NCBI RefSeq assembly: GCF_000260435.1
Contig: NZ_BACQ01000030.1
Span: 1-55,549, forward strand
Reading direction: 5' to 3'
From: Lacticaseibacillus zeae DSM 20178 = KCTC 3804
Lineage (GTDB): Bacteria; Bacillota; Bacilli; Lactobacillales; Lactobacillaceae
Length of the DNA: 55,549 nucleotides
Part shown: positions 43,378 through 51,849 of the stretch, one piece after another
Layout: each line of letters starts with the position of its first letter
How positions within the stretch are numbered: the stretch's first letter is position 1
Translations under genes and position numbers: made by a program
The notes under the pieces: generated by a model
What the model was told of the DNA's origin: nothing
Database searches by the model: none
What the model saw: the letters and a program-made list of their open reading frames with translations, nothing else

Positions 43378-44130
43378 ATGGTTTCTTTTCAACGGCAAGA
43401 TCAAATTCTGAAAATTTTAAATGCTCAACAATTCGCCCGGTATAGTGACTTAGCCAAGCAGCTTTTCGTCAGCCCTGCCACCATCAGACGGGATACACTG
43501 GATATGGAAAATAGGGGTTTGATCAAACGGGTTCTAAATGGCGTCACGTTAAGCGAGGAACCCGAAGACGTCCCTTATGATTATTCGGTAACCTTGAACC
43601 TTGATGCCAAGCGAACGGTCGCATCAAGGGCGGATCGGTTGATCAAAAGCGGCATGAGCCTTTTTATTGATTCAAGTACCACTGCTTTAGTTCTAATTCG
43701 TGAATTAAGTGGTATTGATGAATTGTACATCGTCACAAATGGCATTCTGGTTGCACTTGAAGCTTCCAAACATAAAGGCTGGCACGTCAATCTTGTTGGC
43801 GGTGCGGTCAATAAAATGCTGGAAAACATCAGTGGCGACCGGGCAACGCGGGATATCGAAAACTACCAAGCCGATCTGGCAATCTTCTCGTGTCGCGGAC
43901 TGATTGCTGCCGGTGCAACTGATGCTAACGACCAGGAAGCCAACATCAAGCGGGCGTTTGCGGCGCACGCAGACCAGGTTATGTTACTGGTAGATCACAC
44001 CAAAGTTGGTAAACATCAACTCTATATGAGTGCACCCATGAATACGCTGAATTACATTGCCACTGACAAGGCCATGCCCGAAGATATCGTCAGCACCGCG
44101 CGGGCGAACCATGTGCAGATTTTTGACTGA
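43378..44130 (+). CDS. DeoR/GlpR-type sugar regulator
   Basis: 250 aa. N-terminal HTH (YSDLAKQLFVSPATIRRDTLDMENRGLIKRVLNG, residues about 20-55) and the DeoR sensor domain (GMSLFIDSSTTALVLIREL, VNLVGGAVN, and KVGKHQLYMSAPM). These repress sugar operons until a phosphorylated intermediate binds. Start at ATG 43378 with GAAGG 7 nt upstream; an ATG 13 codons earlier lacks a site. Divergent from the kinase-aldolase-IIC operon, which it most likely controls. Some sensor residues are changed (IFSCRGLIAAG where many DeoR proteins read FIGANGI), so the effector may differ. Confidence 0.87.
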   Translation: MVSFQRQDQILKILNAQQFARYSDLAKQLFVSPATIRRDTLDMENRGLIKRVLNGVTLSEEPEDVPYDYSVTLNLDAKRTVASRADRLIKSGMSLFIDSSTTALVLIRELSGIDELYIVTNGILVALEASKHKGWHVNLVGGAVNKMLENISGDRATRDIENYQADLAIFSCRGLIAAGATDANDQEANIKRAFAAHADQVMLLVDHTKVGKHQLYMSAPMNTLNYIATDKAMPEDIVSTARANHVQIFD

Positions 44131-44153
44131 AGCCATGAAGCTTTAGTGAGGGC

Positions 44154-44207
44154 AAAAAAATAGACGCTAGATGACAAGCGATAAAGCTTGTTTCTAGCGT
44201 CTATTTT
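44154..44207. terminator. Bidirectional terminator
   Basis: AATAGACGCTAGA pairs with TCTAGCGTCTATT, with ACAAGC/GCTTGT inside. A-run on the left and T-run on the right make it work for both the DeoR gene and acetate kinase. Confidence 0.92.
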
Positions 44208-44263
44208 GGGTTTGTGTTGTGGCAAACCCTTTTATCGTGATCTTTGCAATCTGTTCTGGATCC

Positions 44264-45454
44264 TTAGCTTAAGGCCATCACGTCGCGCACAATCATTAAC
44301 TCTTCGTTCGTTGGCACCAGTAACGTTTTGACCGTCGAATCCGGCGTACTGAGATCGGCTTCGACACCATGTGACTTGTAATTGATATCATTGTCAATCT
44401 TAGCGCCGAGGTAACCTAGCGAGCGCATGATCTTGTCACGAACTTCATCCCCGTTTTCGCCGATGCCGGCAGTGAAAATAAGTGCGTCTACCCCGTTCAT
44501 CAAGGCTGCATAAGAGCCAACATATTTCACAACCCGATTGACAAAAATATCCAATGCGAGTTTCGCCCGCGGATTCGTATCTTCGGCCGCTTCCAAGTCC
44601 CGCATATCGTTGCTTAAACCGGAGATGCCCAGTAGCCCGGAATCATTGTTGAGAATATGGATCATCTGGCCAACATCCGGAATGTCCAGTTTCTTCATCA
44701 AGTAAGCGACCAGTGATGGATCAATGTCCCCAGAACGCGTGCCCATGGTTACCCCAGCCAGAGGCGTAAAGCCCATGGAGGTATCAATGGACTGGCCATC
44801 TTTAACCGCGGTGATACTGGAACCAGAACCCAAGTGCATGACAATCATCCGTAAATCTTCCAATGGTTTGTTCAGCATTTCAGCAGCACGCGCGCTCACG
44901 TAACGCACACTGGTTCCGTGCGCACCGTACTTACGCGCGCCATACTTTTTGTAATAGTCGTAAGGAATGCTGTACAGGAAGTTCTCAGGCTGCATCGTTT
45001 GATGAAAAGCCGTATCAAAAACCGCCACTTCAGTCGCCCATGGCATCATTTTCATGAAAACTGCGATATAATCGGCTTCAACCGGATTATGCAATGGCGC
45101 GTAGTCACGCAGGTTTTGAATCTGCAGCAACGTCTCATCGTCAACGACAACGGATTCAGCAAAAACTTCGCCACCGGCAACAACCCGGTGACCAACACCG
45201 ATAATTTCATGCAAATGCTCGACCAAGCCCAAAGACTTGATATTGCCCATCAGACTGGCAACCGCTTCTTGGTAGTTGGCAATCGGCGTATCACTTTCGT
45301 ATTTTTGACCGTCACCATATTTAATTTTAACTTTCGATTGCGGTTGGCCCAAACGATCAACCAAGCCCTCGGCCAATTGAACCTCAGCCGGCATATCAAA
45401 AAGTTTCCACTTCAGGGTAGAACTGCCTGCGTTGACTGCGAGAATCTTCGCCAT
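44264..45454 (-). CDS. ackA: Acetate kinase
   Basis: 396-aa ASKHA-fold kinase: acetyl phosphate + ADP to acetate + ATP, the ATP-yielding step after phosphoketolase. Visible: NAGSSTLKWKLF (residues 7-18), GVGHRVVAGGE, AVFDTAFHQTM, YGAHGTSVRYV, HLGSGSSITAV, GFTPLAGVTMGTRSGDIDP and FTAGIGENG. AGGAGG lies 8 nt before the ATG. Palindromic repeats R11-R13 fill the gap to rarA and begin 22 nt upstream of the start, so any leader must include the hairpin. Confidence 0.97.
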   Translation of the reverse strand: MAKILAVNAGSSTLKWKLFDMPAEVQLAEGLVDRLGQPQSKVKIKYGDGQKYESDTPIANYQEAVASLMGNIKSLGLVEHLHEIIGVGHRVVAGGEVFAESVVVDDETLLQIQNLRDYAPLHNPVEADYIAVFMKMMPWATEVAVFDTAFHQTMQPENFLYSIPYDYYKKYGARKYGAHGTSVRYVSARAAEMLNKPLEDLRMIVMHLGSGSSITAVKDGQSIDTSMGFTPLAGVTMGTRSGDIDPSLVAYLMKKLDIPDVGQMIHILNNDSGLLGISGLSNDMRDLEAAEDTNPRAKLALDIFVNRVVKYVGSYAALMNGVDALIFTAGIGENGDEVRDKIMRSLGYLGAKIDNDINYKSHGVEADLSTPDSTVKTLLVPTNEELMIVRDVMALS

Positions 45455-45476
45455 TTTGTATTCCTCCTATAGGTAA

Positions 45477-45597
45477 GTGAGCGCGAACCGGTGCGGTTAG
45501 GGACCGGAGCATAAGCGGCCTTGGGCGTGATGGCCCGATCTTGGCCATTGCGACCAAGGTCCTTATGTGCAGGTCCCTGCACTGGTGAGCGCGTTAT
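45477..45597 (+). repeat. Dispersed palindrome copy R11
   Basis: Full copy with its own arm pairs: GGGACC/GGTCCC, CATAAG/CTTATG and ACCGGTGC/GCACTGGT. All three differ from other copies yet remain complementary. Confidence 0.93.
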
Positions 45598-45599
45598 AG

Positions 45600-45720
45600 T
45601 GAGCGTGAGCCAGCCCGGTTAGAAACCGGAGTGTAAGCGGCCTTGGGCGTGATGGCCCGGACTTAGGCCATTGCGACCAAGGTCCTTACACGTAGGTTTC
45701 TGGGCTGGCGAACGCGTTAT
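45600..45720 (+). repeat. Dispersed palindrome copy R12
   Basis: Full copy, same orientation as R11, with the common arms GAAACC/GGTTTC. Differs from R11 at many arm positions despite adjacency, so the doublet did not arise by a recent tandem duplication. Confidence 0.93.
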
Positions 45721-45748
45721 GATGAGCGCGAACCAGAGCGCGCCAGTG
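45721..45748 (+). repeat. Collapsed palindrome copy R13
   Basis: GATGAGCGCGAACCAG directly joined to AGCGCGCCAG: outer ends of a unit without the hairpin, like R6. It ends 10 nt before the rarA stop codon. Confidence 0.55.
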
Positions 45749-45757
45749 TCGTCCCAA

Positions 45758-47104
45758 TCACGACTTTTTCTTGGTATCCGGTGGTGTAGGGGTAGGGTGT
45801 TGCGCGTGCCATGCCTTAATCTGTTCGAGTCGTTCTTTGACTTTCTCTTCGCTACCTTGATCAGTAGGATGATAGTAAGTTCGCCCCACCAGATTATCCG
45901 GCATGGTTTGCATCGTTGTCAGCTTGTCTTTGGCATTGTGGGCATATTGGTAATCTTTCCCATAACCGAGATCCTGCATCAAATCAGTTACCCCATTACG
46001 AATTTGAAGCGGGACCGGTTCAGCCAATGTTTCGGTTGCATCTTTTTTGGCGGCACCATAAGCCGTATAAAGCGCATTGGATTTGGGTGCCAGTGACAAA
46101 TAAGTAACGGCATGGGTTAAGTGCACCGTACACTCCGGCATGCCGATAAATTGGCACGCCTGATACACGGTAACGGCGATTTCTAAAGCTCGGGAATCGG
46201 CCATACCGATATCTTCGCTGGCAAACCGAACTAGGCGGCGGGCAATGTACAATGGGTCTTCGCCTGCCTCTAGCATGCGGGCCAACCAATAAATGGCCGC
46301 ATCCACATCAGAATTGCGCATCGACTTGTGTAATGCCGATATCAGATTATAGTGCTCTTCCCCATTCTTGTCATACAATAAGGCCTTTTTGGTCAATAAT
46401 TGTGCGACATCGGCCTGCGTAACCGAGATGATATCCCCCTTGGTCTCGGCGTTCGTGACCGCCATTTCCAGCGTATTCAACGCGATCCGCGCATCACCAT
46501 TGGCAAAATCAGCAATCTGCCCCAACAGCTTTTTGCTGATCTTCACCTTCTGCAAGCCATAACCGCGTGGATCCTTCAGCGCTCGTTGCAACAAGTCAAC
46601 CAGTTCTGCACTGGTCAGACCATGCAAAACGAACACACGCGTCCGCGACAGTAACGCAGCGTTCACTTCAAACGACGGATTCTCGGTCGTGGCGCCAATC
46701 AGGATAATGCTGCCTCGTTCGACATATGGTAAAAAGGCATCCTGCTGGGCTTTATTAAACCGGTGAATCTCATCAACGAACACAATCGTTTTTTGACCCA
46801 GTTCGCGATTCTGCTCAGCCTCTTTCATCACCTGCTTAATCTCCTTGATCCCGCTGGTGACTGCAGAAAACGTCACAAACTGTGCTTTGGTTCTCCTGGC
46901 AATAATTCGCGCCAGGGTTGTTTTACCAACCCCCGGCGGACCCCAGAAGATCATCGAGCTAATCTCATCATGTTCAATGAGATTGCTCAATACCTTATTC
47001 TTGCCTAACAGGTGGGTCTGGCCAACAAACTCATCAAGCGTTTGTGGCCGCATCCGACTCGCCAACGGCTGAAAGTTACCATTTTGAAACAGACTTTGAT
47101 CCAT
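45758..47104 (-). CDS. rarA: Replication-associated recombination protein A
   Basis: 448-aa AAA+ ATPase (RarA/MgsA, WRNIP1 family) that acts at stalled replication forks. Walker A GPPGVGKTT, Walker B IVFVDEIHRFNK, sensor 1 ILIGATTENPSFE, and the C-terminal tetramerisation region (DAAIYWLARMLEAGEDPLYIARRLVRFASEDIGMAD). Start at ATG 47104 with GGGGGTGA 5 nt upstream; an ATG six codons earlier has no site. Monocistronic or read through into ackA. Confidence 0.95.
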   Translation of the reverse strand: MDQSLFQNGNFQPLASRMRPQTLDEFVGQTHLLGKNKVLSNLIEHDEISSMIFWGPPGVGKTTLARIIARRTKAQFVTFSAVTSGIKEIKQVMKEAEQNRELGQKTIVFVDEIHRFNKAQQDAFLPYVERGSIILIGATTENPSFEVNAALLSRTRVFVLHGLTSAELVDLLQRALKDPRGYGLQKVKISKKLLGQIADFANGDARIALNTLEMAVTNAETKGDIISVTQADVAQLLTKKALLYDKNGEEHYNLISALHKSMRNSDVDAAIYWLARMLEAGEDPLYIARRLVRFASEDIGMADSRALEIAVTVYQACQFIGMPECTVHLTHAVTYLSLAPKSNALYTAYGAAKKDATETLAEPVPLQIRNGVTDLMQDLGYGKDYQYAHNAKDKLTTMQTMPDNLVGRTYYHPTDQGSEEKVKERLEQIKAWHAQHPTPTPPDTKKKS

Positions 47105-47262
47105 ATGCTCACCCCCGATCAACGTCCAGCCCTAATTTTAAGCGTTTTCAAGCTGCGACGCAATCATTCCATTGTTCTATTATTGTGTTAACATAATGAT
47201 AAGTAAATTCATAACCACCCGACGTTGTCAGAACAACGTACGCAGGCCCCAGGAGTGATAAA

Positions 47263-47592
47263 ATGGCACAACCACCTTCATCGCTAGAAGGATTTCCAAA
47301 AGGTGAATTTGCGGCTTTTTCAACCGCTAAAATGACCCACTTCCTACCTTACTCGCAGGACACAACTACGAAAGATTTAAAGGGATTCTTCGGCACCAAC
47401 TTCCAGTACCTCACCAAAACGCCAATTGGTCGGCTCAAAATCGAAATTCCCAATACCGAACCGCTCATCGTTCAATATGGCGAAATCATCGCCCGTTTCA
47501 CCAATGGCAAGTTCAAAGTCATCGACAGCAACTACTTCCACAAGAACTTCAACGATCCATTGGTTGATGAGGATTCAAAGGGTATTTATTGA
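47263..47592 (+). CDS. Hypothetical protein, 109 aa
   Basis: Soluble protein without recognised domain: PSSLEGFPKGEFAAFSTAKMTHF, then FFGTNFQYLTKTPIGRLKIEIPNTEPLIVQYGEIIARF. CAGGAG lies 7 nt before the ATG and a strong terminator follows. Divergent from rarA with a 158-nt gap. No function inferred. Confidence 0.65.
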   Translation: MAQPPSSLEGFPKGEFAAFSTAKMTHFLPYSQDTTTKDLKGFFGTNFQYLTKTPIGRLKIEIPNTEPLIVQYGEIIARFTNGKFKVIDSNYFHKNFNDPLVDEDSKGIY

Positions 47593-47618
47593 GTCAACTG
47601 ACATGTTGTGAAACAAAT

Positions 47619-47660
47619 TAAAAAGTGCTCGTCTTCGTTTGAGAAGTCGGCACTTTTTTT
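47619..47660 (+). terminator. Intrinsic terminator
   Basis: AAAAAGTGCtcgTCTTC pairs with GAGAAGtcgGCACTTTTTTT. It may also serve the convergent DUF805 gene. Confidence 0.85.
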
Positions 47661-47696
47661 GATGAACTCGTCATTGTTTGGTGCAAAATACGGTTA

Positions 47697-48680
47697 CTAT
47701 TGTTCGCCTAAATTCTTAGGCGGTAAGGCAAGAATGACGATCTGCACGATAACGAGAATCAAGGGAATTAAAGTTAAAACAAGGTTCTTGTTGCTTGCTT
47801 GAAGAGCCGAGACGAAATTCGACACGACATAAAACGCAACAAACCACCATGGACTAATGCCTGCATCTCTGAACCGGCGCCAAGTTACTGTCAACATCGG
47901 CAAAGACAACATAGACCATGCATAGAAAATAGCAAGGAACAGAACAACTAAAATGACAGCACCAAAGCCTAATGAATTAAAAATATGCGCTGCATTTTGC
48001 GGGGCTATTTTTCCTGCAGCAGCTACCCCAACAAATGTGGCAACTAGTGACAAAATAACGAATAATCCTGTAGGGACCATAATGAGGACAGAAAATAAAA
48101 TACTCCACCAATACTGACTCCGACTAGATGTCCCGGTAAAGTCGCCGCCGCGAAGGAAGAGATTTTTAACGGCTGCACCAAAACCTACGCCAACTGTGCT
48201 AGGCGAATGTGGTTGAACCGGAAAAGGCTTCACTTCCTGCTCACGGCTCGGTAACACCAAGATAATTAAAGTTACCAGTGCCGCAACGATCGGTAGAATG
48301 AACAATGGCAACAGTCCCATGCCACTCGCCGCCAGTAGTGGCCCGGCTAAAGCCACGATCACTAACACTAGATACAACCAAGGGCTAACCTTGGCATCAC
48401 GAAACCGCCGAATTGTCAGACTTAGTTGGGGATAACCTAAATACCCAAGCGCAATTGCTGGCAACATCACCAGCGTTTGCAAAAGACTAGCGCCAAAAGA
48501 CTTTTCGCCATTAAGAATCGCGGGCCCGGTGACACCGATCAAAACGCCGGCCACAACGCCGACTAGAATTTGAGCTAGAAACACCCACCAATACTGTGCC
48601 CGTGAACTAACACCTTTGAAGTCGCCAGCACGAAAGAAGAAGTCCTTAATCGCTGGCCAAAAACCATTTTCTTGTTTCAT
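47697..48680 (-). CDS. Tandem DUF805 membrane protein
   Basis: 327 aa containing two DUF805 domains. FFFRAGDFKGVSSRAQYWWVFL (residue 14 on) matches LFLRGGDFTGTSSRSQYWWSIL (about residue 178 on), and LTIRRFRDAKVSPWLYL matches VTWRRFRDAGISPWWFV; each half has four membrane helices. DUF805 proteins usually have a single domain of 120-150 aa, so this is an internal duplication or fusion. AGGAGG lies 10 nt before the ATG. Function unknown. Confidence 0.85.
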   Translation of the reverse strand: MKQENGFWPAIKDFFFRAGDFKGVSSRAQYWWVFLAQILVGVVAGVLIGVTGPAILNGEKSFGASLLQTLVMLPAIALGYLGYPQLSLTIRRFRDAKVSPWLYLVLVIVALAGPLLAASGMGLLPLFILPIVAALVTLIILVLPSREQEVKPFPVQPHSPSTVGVGFGAAVKNLFLRGGDFTGTSSRSQYWWSILFSVLIMVPTGLFVILSLVATFVGVAAAGKIAPQNAAHIFNSLGFGAVILVVLFLAIFYAWSMLSLPMLTVTWRRFRDAGISPWWFVAFYVVSNFVSALQASNKNLVLTLIPLILVIVQIVILALPPKNLGEQ

Positions 48681-48821
48681 AGTGCCTCGCCTCCTGTTGT
48701 GAATATCGTGAGTATAACATAAGAAATCTATAGATCAAAAAAAGATACGCTTGGATAAAAAACTAGTTGTGTGAAACACTCACGTTTAATCACTCTAGAT
48801 GCAGACTGCTACAGTAGTCGT

Positions 48822-50273
48822 TCAAACACCATTCGGCACTAAGCGAAACGCCAAAAGCTCGCTAATCAAATGCTCCCAATCTTCCGCCCGCGGTGGCGAA
48901 AGCCAGATCACTTTAGGAATATCGGTATGCCGGTACGCGTTAACCAAATCAGTAATGATTAAGCGCGTCTTCGGCTGCACTTCATTAGTGACTTTGACAT
49001 TTAACATCGAAAATCGCTTGATTCCCCGTTCAATAATGGTGTTGTAGGCTTCCCCCAAAGTAAAATCAACGCAAACATACAGTGGTTCAAGCACACTACT
49101 CAGCGGCACATTCGCCACCAGTGTCAGCAAGCAGCGATAAAAAATGAATTGGGCCTGCTGATCATCTAACGCGGCTTCTTGTTGTTGCACATAGGTCTGA
49201 CAATATTCAAAAAACTCCGGAAACGTTCTGGCAAAATAAGCAATTTCGGTATGGTATTCAAAGAAACCGCTTCTAAGCGGAAAGGCGACAACATCAATCC
49301 AACATTTATCAACTTCGTAAGTGATATTTTGCTTCGCTTCCAACGTTAATGTAACACCAAACCGTTCTTCAAATCCGCGAATAAAGTCGCTGCTTCTTTG
49401 CGTCACTTCATCTGGAAAAATCACTGCCGGAGCGGAAATGATTCCCACAATCGCAAGAAACGTACCTAGGTAATCACACTCATTGTTGATAGCTTGCTCA
49501 TCGGCGGGAAAATGGGTCTGAAAAATCGAAATTACCTTGTTCCGCTCTTCAAGTGCCTGCTGCCGGATTTTACTGATCAATTTAGCAACTTCCGGTGAGG
49601 TCGCAACGAAATAACCTTGTTGAAATCGCAATAAGCTAGCGAGCAAATAAGCTTTGGTTTCAATCAGTTGGCTCATTGACGGGGCAATAATCGGTGTATC
49701 AATCAACTCAAGTAACTCATGCAAGGCTGTCCGAATCTCGTCATCAAACGTTTCTTCACCGACGTGGGTAATGATGATGAGTTCCGCCAATAGTAAGCGA
49801 ATGGCTAACTCATCACCGGTCAACTCACTATTGTTATTAAGATTAATCCCCCATTTTTGCAGTGTTTGGCGCAGCGCCGTGAAACGTTTATACATAAATG
49901 TATAACTGACATAATGCGCTTCCGCAAAATCATAGAGATCAAAATTCTGCCGTTGCGTCACTAGCAACATCAGGATTTTAATTTGGTAGGAACGCTCAAG
50001 ATAATGATTCAAAAAGACGAAAATGTTGGTGTTGTGATTTTTATGCAGAATCGTGGTGGTTTCGGTCACTTCAATATCAAATAAACCTGACAACTGAAAC
50101 GTATCAATGTCATCAGCAATTTCTTTAGTCCGCCGTTTAAAGAGATAATACGAAATATCCAATTTGTGTTGTAATTCACTATTCCTCAGTCGCTGGTTTG
50201 GATGTTGATCAAGATAATGCAACAGCTGGAGTTTCTTTTGATCATTTTTTTCCATTAATTCAGATAATCTCAT
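48822..50273 (-). CDS. Mga-type helix-turn-helix regulator
   Basis: 483 aa. N-terminal HTH region (NQRLRNSELQHKLDISYYLFKRRTKEIADDI, residues about 25-55), a second HTH (NFDLYDFAEAHYVSYTFMYKRFTALRQTL, about 115-145), then a long helical domain and a C-terminal EIIB-like part (RLIITDLVNAYRHTDIPKVIWLSPP). This is the layout of Mga/AtxA-like regulators of surface proteins. Start at ATG 50273 with GAGGGTGG 5 nt upstream. It lies next to a csc surface cluster on the same strand and is its likely regulator, which is inference. Confidence 0.78.
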   Translation of the reverse strand: MRLSELMEKNDQKKLQLLHYLDQHPNQRLRNSELQHKLDISYYLFKRRTKEIADDIDTFQLSGLFDIEVTETTTILHKNHNTNIFVFLNHYLERSYQIKILMLLVTQRQNFDLYDFAEAHYVSYTFMYKRFTALRQTLQKWGINLNNNSELTGDELAIRLLLAELIIITHVGEETFDDEIRTALHELLELIDTPIIAPSMSQLIETKAYLLASLLRFQQGYFVATSPEVAKLISKIRQQALEERNKVISIFQTHFPADEQAINNECDYLGTFLAIVGIISAPAVIFPDEVTQRSSDFIRGFEERFGVTLTLEAKQNITYEVDKCWIDVVAFPLRSGFFEYHTEIAYFARTFPEFFEYCQTYVQQQEAALDDQQAQFIFYRCLLTLVANVPLSSVLEPLYVCVDFTLGEAYNTIIERGIKRFSMLNVKVTNEVQPKTRLIITDLVNAYRHTDIPKVIWLSPPRAEDWEHLISELLAFRLVPNGV

Positions 50274-50411
50274 AAATACCACCCTCACCTTAAGACTAAA
50301 ACCAACCCGCTTACCTGATGTCGTACCTTCACCAAATGATCAAATGCCCACATCATCAATGAAATCAAGCTTTCAATTTTGCTTTTACACAATTCAAATC
50401 ACATACATGAC

Positions 50412-50475
50412 TAAAAATTCGCACAATTAGGCTGTCAGCGTCCTCAGACGTTGGCAGCCTAATGTGCGGATTTTA
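50412..50475. terminator. Large terminator-like hairpin upstream of the Mga gene
   Basis: AAAATtCGCACAaTTAGGCTG pairs with CAGCCTAAtGTGCGgATTTT, with CGTC/GACG inside: more than 20 paired bases. It may end the csc operon (208 nt after its last gene). The rest of the 400-nt gap 50274-50682 shows no ORF or clear repeat. Confidence 0.75.
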
Positions 50476-50682
50476 AATCTGTTGTTTAAGTTGGGCGCCG
50501 CTTGAAAATGCTCATTTTTTAATAAGCGCGTTCATCATGAACCAAATAGATAGTTGGGTTGCAACTACTTTTAACCTAAGCCAATTCATTCATATCCTTA
50601 GGTACTGCCCGTTGAGCGTCGCTTGATCCGAAGTCAAAAGAAGTATCAATGTTTACCTTAAATTGTAACATGTTTAATCTAC

Positions 50683-51768
50683 TCATTCACGTTCCGCGCT
50701 TTTTTTGTGCTTGTGTTTTAGCAGCACGATCACCAGTAGCACAACGACGATGAGTAAAATCGCGACCACTGCCAGCAATGCATAGACCCACCAATGATTG
50801 GTTGACTTCAGGGTCACATCTTTTTGATTCAGATTCTTGGCAGTATGGTCGGTAATGGTAAATTCTTTGGTCAATGTCCAGTGATTTTGATAGCGTTGTT
50901 TGGCGCTGTTGGTTTGCCGTGTCACCTTGCCATCCGAACTCTGATTGCCATAGACTTCTAGTTGGGCAATGTAAGTGCCTGGCTCCAAGGCTTTCCCTGC
51001 CAACGCGATCGGAAAATCGAAAGTCGTATTAGGAGCTAATTGCATGCCTTCTTTTTTAACACGATAAAGCACCTTTTTGGCCCCTTTGGCACGCACATTC
51101 GCGTCAATGGCAACTTTGTTGATGAACGTCGGCGTGATGTTTTCCAGAGACGCGGAAATGACGTTGCGATAATTCACCTGGCTCGGCTTAACGGTATTCA
51201 ATTTCAGCTCTGGTGCAACCGGCTGGGTAGTCTGTTGAAGCACAAGGCCAATGACGTAGGAAAACCGGTTGTTGATCGACAATCCTTTGCCTTTTTCTTT
51301 ATTGGCCTGATCTTCCGTTTGATGCTCTTTGAGCGTGATCCCTCCGGCCATCTGCCCTTTCAAGGCGGCATCAGGCATGGTGACATCTAAATTCAAAACC
51401 ATATTGCCCTTGGCCGGAATCTTGATCTGGCTAGGCGCTTTGACGTGATCCTTGAGATTAAACGCAAGGCTTTTGGCCGGTTTAATATCGTTAGGACTAT
51501 ATTCCACCACGCCATTAATGTTGGTTGTCGCGCTAGCAATGCCGACATCGACTTCGACCTCATTTTCGGTATCATTACGTAGATCAACGTGAAGGGTTTG
51601 CTGAGCGCCGCGATCCATTTTGATGTCAAAATAGCTAACATCTGTATGAACCTGATTGTCTGGCAGCTGAGCCTTTGCGGCAAAATTCAATTCTGAACCA
51701 AAAACATGCACGGTAGGGGTCAACAACATGGCAACAAACGCTGCTAAACAGAAAAGTATTTTCTTCAC
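50683..51768 (-). CDS. cscA: DUF916/DUF3324 WxL-interacting surface protein
   Basis: 361 aa. Signal peptide (residues 1-24), DUF916 domain (VSYFDIKMDRGAQQTLHVDLRNDTENEVEVDVGI, residues about 40-150), DUF3324 domain (LNTVKPSQVNYRNVISASLENITPTFINKVAIDA, residues about 195-310), then a C-terminal membrane helix (WWVYALLAVVAILLIVVVLL) and a basic tail. This CscA-type protein holds WxL proteins and binds peptidoglycan at the cell surface. GGAG lies 7 nt before the ATG. Last gene of the csc operon. Confidence 0.9.
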   Translation of the reverse strand: MKKILFCLAAFVAMLLTPTVHVFGSELNFAAKAQLPDNQVHTDVSYFDIKMDRGAQQTLHVDLRNDTENEVEVDVGIASATTNINGVVEYSPNDIKPAKSLAFNLKDHVKAPSQIKIPAKGNMVLNLDVTMPDAALKGQMAGGITLKEHQTEDQANKEKGKGLSINNRFSYVIGLVLQQTTQPVAPELKLNTVKPSQVNYRNVISASLENITPTFINKVAIDANVRAKGAKKVLYRVKKEGMQLAPNTTFDFPIALAGKALEPGTYIAQLEVYGNQSSDGKVTRQTNSAKQRYQNHWTLTKEFTITDHTAKNLNQKDVTLKSTNHWWVYALLAVVAILLIVVVLLVIVLLKHKHKKSAERE

Positions 51769-51849
51769 AGAAATCTCCTTTTTAAAAATGGTGTCTCGAG
51801 GCTATCGGCAAAATCATGCTAACGCTGGCCAACATTCGGTTAATTTTGA

